DNA of 40,198 bases from Eubacteriales bacterium (GTDB taxonomy: Bacteria > Bacillota > Clostridia > Christensenellales > Aristaeellaceae), in NCBI GenBank assembly GCA_028701335.1, contig JAQVQY010000008.1, forward strand, positions 1 through 40,198, given 5' to 3'. The position numbers were made by a program, and so were the translations under genes. Within the stretch, counting starts at the first letter, position 1. Each line of letters opens with the position of its first letter. Below are positions 37,022 to 40,198 of the stretch, piece by piece. A model generated the notes under the pieces. The model saw only the letters and a program-made list of their open reading frames with translations, was not told the DNA's origin and ran no database searches.

Positions 37022-37473
37022 AAAGTCGCCTCTCACACGCTCCGTTGCTCCTCCTTATCCGCCAAAACTCGCGGGCTTTGGCGGAGTGGGACGAGGCAGA
37101 CAATGTGGCCAGAGAATGAGGCAAGCGGAACACAGATATCCATTGGATGTAGCCTGTCGAAACAATCCTGCATTGGATGGAAAGATCTCCCATCAACCTT
37201 CGCCCGGCATGCTATCTCTGGGGTATGTATCCTGATAATCTTAGGAATTTGACTATCATTTCTTCTTGGTTTTCCAAGAATAAACAAATTTGAATACATC
37301 GGTTTGACTCCGTTTCATAAAAGCAACGAGTGAATGAGGCTGACTATGTGAGCTTTATCGAAAACCAGTTATGAAGTGTGTTTAACTTCCTAATACAAAA
37401 GCCTGGATGTCCGGGTTCAAGACATAGTTAAGTAAAAAGGTTCAAGACATGGTTAAGTCCATCAGGGTAAAAA

Positions 37474-37908
37474 GTGGTCGAAAGCGAGGTGACCACAATG
37501 CCATGGAAGGAGACCAGTGTCATGGACCAAAGAGCGGAATTCATCCGGGAGATGCTAAAGGGGGAACGGCCCTTCAAACACTTATGCCAGGCATATGGCA
37601 TTAGTGAGAACACTGGCTACAAGTGGAAGGAGCGCTTCACTCAGGAAGGGATCAAGGGTCTATCGGACAGGTCCCGGACGCCGCATCACTCGCCTGCAGG
37701 ATTACCTGAGAATACCGTGCTTGAGATCATACGCCTCAAGAACCAGTATCCCTGCTGGGGACCCAAGAAAATAAGGGTGCTCTATCAACGGGAGCATGGT
37801 CAGAAGGATTTGCCCTCTGAAAGCAGTTTCAAACGGGTTCTGGATAAGGCAGGAATGAAAAAAAACAAAAGGTCCGTTCTACCGTACCAATCAGTCCCAG
37901 CGCACTGA
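37474..37908 (+). CDS. IS481-family transposase N-terminal (HTH) ORF, frame 1; true start probably the ATG at 37498
   Basis: MPWKETSVMDQRAEFIREMLKGERPFKHLCQAYGISENTGYKWKERFTQEGIKGLSDRSRTPHHSP. Confidence 0.8.
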   Translation: MVESEVTTMPWKETSVMDQRAEFIREMLKGERPFKHLCQAYGISENTGYKWKERFTQEGIKGLSDRSRTPHHSPAGLPENTVLEIIRLKNQYPCWGPKKIRVLYQREHGQKDLPSESSFKRVLDKAGMKKNKRSVLPYQSVPAH

Positions 37909-38666
37909 GGCAATACATCCAGGCCAAGGAAATCAATGATGTTTGGGCGCTGGATTTCAAGGGGTGGTGGCGTTCCTCAGGCGAGCTGTGCGAGCCGTTC
38001 ACTGTCAGGGACATGGAGAGCCGCTTCATGCTGGAAACCCGTCTCATGCGGAGCAAGAAAGTGGCAGCGGTCAAAGCGGTCATGCAGGAAGTGTTCTACA
38101 AGTATGGTCTTCCAAAGGTCATCCGCAGCGACAACGGAACGCCTTTCTGCGCCACCCACGGTACCTTGACGCTGACAAAACTCTCCGCCTGGTGGATGAG
38201 CCTGGGCATTCTCCCTGACCGGACAGACCCCGGTTCTCCGGGCCAGAACGGATCTTTGGAACGGGTGCATGCGGACATTGCGCGGGAAGTACAGGGGCTG
38301 GTGCAGGGCGGCATTGATGCAAACCAGGAGGCTTTGAATGTCTGGCGGGACGCATACAACCAAGTCAGGCCTAACGAGGCATTGGGGATGCGGACCCCAG
38401 CGGAAATCTACCGGCCCTCCCCGCGAAAGTATACGGGTGATTATGATGAACTCGACTATCCACCAGGTTACCACCCTCGCAAGGTATTCCAAACAGGACT
38501 CATCTCCTACCGAAACACTCAAATCATGATAACAACTGCTCTGAGCGGCTACATGGTTGGATTGCGTGAAACACAAAGCGAGCTGCTGGAACTCTACTTC
38601 GGGGAGTTTATGTTGGGTTTTGTTGATCCGCGGGGGGCTTGCTTCATACCGCTGGAGAAACTATGA
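37866..38666 (+). CDS. IS481-family transposase DDE integrase-core ORF, -1 frame relative to the HTH ORF
   Basis: Reading from 37866: QKVRSTVPISPSALRQYIQAKEINDVWALDFKGWWRSS...KVIRSDNGTPF...DPGSPGQNGSLERVH...RPNEALGMRTPAEIY. Confidence 0.82.
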   Translation, partial: QKVRSTVPISPSALRQYIQAKEINDVWALDFKGWWRSSGELCEPFTVRDMESRFMLETRLMRSKKVAAVKAVMQEVFYKYGLPKVIRSDNGTPFCATHGTLTLTKLSAWWMSLGILPDRTDPGSPGQNGSLERVHADIAREVQGLVQGGIDANQEALNVWRDAYNQVRPNEALGMRTPAEIYRPSPRKYTGDYDELDYPPGYHPRKVFQTGLISYRNTQIMITTALSGYMVGLRETQSELLELYFGEFMLGFVDPRGACFIPLEKL

Positions 38667-38727
38667 TGGTTCAGGCCAGTTTTGGTTCAGTGATGTTTGC
38701 TCGGCGCAGCCAGTTGTTGCCTGGAGT

Positions 38728-38810
38728 GGCTTAGCCCGTCTGCCAGAGGGGAGGCTACGCCTCCCCTACCCCCGGAGTAACCCGCAGTTACTCCCCCACA
38801 AGGCTAAGCT
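38728..38810. other. Three-way-junction-forming inverted repeats near the IS right end
   Basis: Outer GGCTTAGCC/GGCTAAGCT enclosing AGGGGAGGC-tac-GCCTCCCCT and GGAGTAAC-ccgca-GTTACTCC. Confidence 0.85.
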
Positions 38811-39344
38811 TTCGATCTCAGGATTGAACCATGTCCTGACCCTAAATGCTTAACCATGTCCTGATTTGTACATGGAATTTCCGCTTTCCGAAAATAACGT
38901 ACTGCATATGACACTGTCCAACATAAGATGCTTATGACTACTATCTTGGGATTGATAATGCTTGCGCTACGCAAAAACCCTATTGAATTTCCCACATCAT
39001 CTTGCGGTGAACAATACTCAGCCGGCAACTGTTGCCAATGCCCTCCCATGCGGTTGGTCATAACGCTTTTCCGCTAAAATCTGCAGGCCATCGCGGCACG
39101 GGACTGGAATAAAATAATAACGACACAACATACGCCAAAAAACCGGGGCAAGCGCTCCCCCGCTTGCTCCGGCCAAATCATTCCCGTCAGCGGTTCCTAA
39201 AGAACTGCCCTTCGCCTTCAGCAGATCAACGGTACACAGACCAACCAGCTAAAACCCAAGCCACCGCCACGCTTCGCCCGGTTGTTTAAACGCCTCATAA
39301 TGGCGTACAATACGTGCGGAATCTTCGCGAAAGAAGGATTTGGG

Positions 39345-39977
39345 ATGCCAAAGACCCTGATCTGCGCCCACGCCGGCGCTGAGAATACCCAGCCCAACAC
39401 CCTGGAAAGCCTGGCACTGCTTTTCTCCTGCGGGGCGGACCTGGCGGAGGTGGACCTGCGGGCGGATGCCCACGGAGGGCTTATTCTCTGCCATGACAGG
39501 CCGAAGAAGGATGAGGAGCATCCCACCTTCACGGAAGCGCTGCGCTTGCTTAAGCAGACGCCAAACGCGCGCCTGAACCTGGATGTGAAGGAGCCAGGGG
39601 TGATTTTTCCGGCCTGGGAGGCGGCCCAAAAGCGGGGCCTTGAAGGCCGGATCATCTTCACCGGGGATGTGAGCCAGGAGGAGGCGGATGAAGCCCAAAA
39701 GGCGGGGCTGCCGCTGTGGATCAACCAATACCGCCTGCCCGTGAGCCAATGGCGCCGGGCCCACCTCACCGCCCGGGAGCGGGGCTTTGCCATGCTCAAC
39801 ATCGACTGGCGCGGACTGAATGAGGAGATGCTTGAGGATGACCCGGCCCGCCTGTCGGTGTGGACGGTGGATGAGGAGGAGAAACTCAGGGAGCTGCTGG
39901 CCCTTGGCGTGGGCAGCATCACCACCCGGGAGCCGGCCCTGGCGTTAAGGCTCCGCCGGGAAATCCAGGGCGAATAA
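39345..39977 (+). CDS. Glycerophosphodiester phosphodiesterase (GDPD) family protein
   Basis: ICAHAGAENTQPNTLESLALLFSCGADLAEVDLRADAHGGLILCHD; C-terminal LSVWTVDEEEKLRELLALGVGSITTREP. Confidence 0.82.
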   Translation: MPKTLICAHAGAENTQPNTLESLALLFSCGADLAEVDLRADAHGGLILCHDRPKKDEEHPTFTEALRLLKQTPNARLNLDVKEPGVIFPAWEAAQKRGLEGRIIFTGDVSQEEADEAQKAGLPLWINQYRLPVSQWRRAHLTARERGFAMLNIDWRGLNEEMLEDDPARLSVWTVDEEEKLRELLALGVGSITTREPALALRLRREIQGE

Positions 39978-39997
39978 AAAAGACCGCCGAATGGGCG
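39975..39997 (-). terminator. Minus-strand terminator (CCGCC-cattc-GGCGG-TCTTTTTT)
   Basis: Hairpin followed by T6 on the minus strand. Confidence 0.6.
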
Positions 39998-40129
39998 GGG
40001 CATATGGCGTGGGGCGCTTAGCCTTTCACATGGATCACAGGATAACCAAGCCATGCCAGGATGTCTTTTTTTAACATAATAGTCCCGTCTGTCAGCTGGA
40101 TGTTCCGTAGGAGGGGGCCGGAAGATGAA

Positions 40130-40169
40130 AAAGGGCGGGGAGGGCAGCCTTGGGCTGCGTCCTCCCCGC
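40130..40169 (-). terminator. Strong minus-strand intrinsic terminator of a gene lying beyond the window
   Basis: GCGGGGAGGacGCAGC...GCTGCCCTCCCCGC followed by CCTTTTT on the minus strand. Confidence 0.8.
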
Positions 40170-40198
40170 GGGCATGGCTGTGGGATTCAGGCGCTTAT

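Larger units (their letters stand above)
37408..38872 (+). mobile_element. IS481-family-like insertion sequence (two ORFs, imperfect inverted termini)
   Basis: HTH and DDE ORFs; left GTTCAAGACATRGTTAAGT x2, right inverse copies AACCATGTCCTGA x2; TGT...ACA outer ends are putative. Confidence 0.75.

Noticed and set aside
39218-40054. 278-aa minus-strand ORF opposite the GDPD gene
   Set aside because: Ser/Arg-rich antisense frame; the + strand gene has family motifs.

Overview
This 40 kb window looks like a chromosomal segment from a fairly high-GC Firmicutes/Clostridia-type bacterium. That placement is an inference from gene content and Shine-Dalgarno style. The left block holds murA, a J-domain/TPR protein, a YgjP-like metallopeptidase and nfnAB. 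It is followed by a decayed mobile-element zone (about 4.8-9.1 kb) with a CHC2 zinc-finger primase, a DUF3987 protein, several helically phased short-repeat arrays and a chimeric IS256-transposase / restriction-modification-tail ORF. Next comes a visibly more AT-rich island (9.1-21.8 kb) with two divergent RbsABC-type sugar importers, an M24 'pseudo-peptidase' and a hydroxypyruvate-isomerase-like protein, with decayed coding remnants at its right edge. A soj-parB operon follows. It also carries a metallophosphoesterase and an unusual cytoplasmic ParB-like/BMP(PnrA)-like fusion protein. The right part contains hflK/hflC, an FAD oxidoreductase, an operon of a B12-binding protein plus a MacB-like ABC transporter, a Mef-like MFS, a SLOG protein, a PadR/DUF1700-DUF4097 operon, tRNA-Leu(CAA), a two-ORF IS481-type element with an A AAA AAC slippery site and a three-way-junction structure, and a GDPD-like protein. 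The strongest candidates for something undescribed are (1) the ParB-like/BMP fusion in the soj-parB operon, (2) the primase/DUF3987 module with phased repeat arrays and an AT-rich tract, resembling a cryptic replication module, and (3) the B12-binding protein coupled to an exporter. All assignments come from reading the sequence without database searches.
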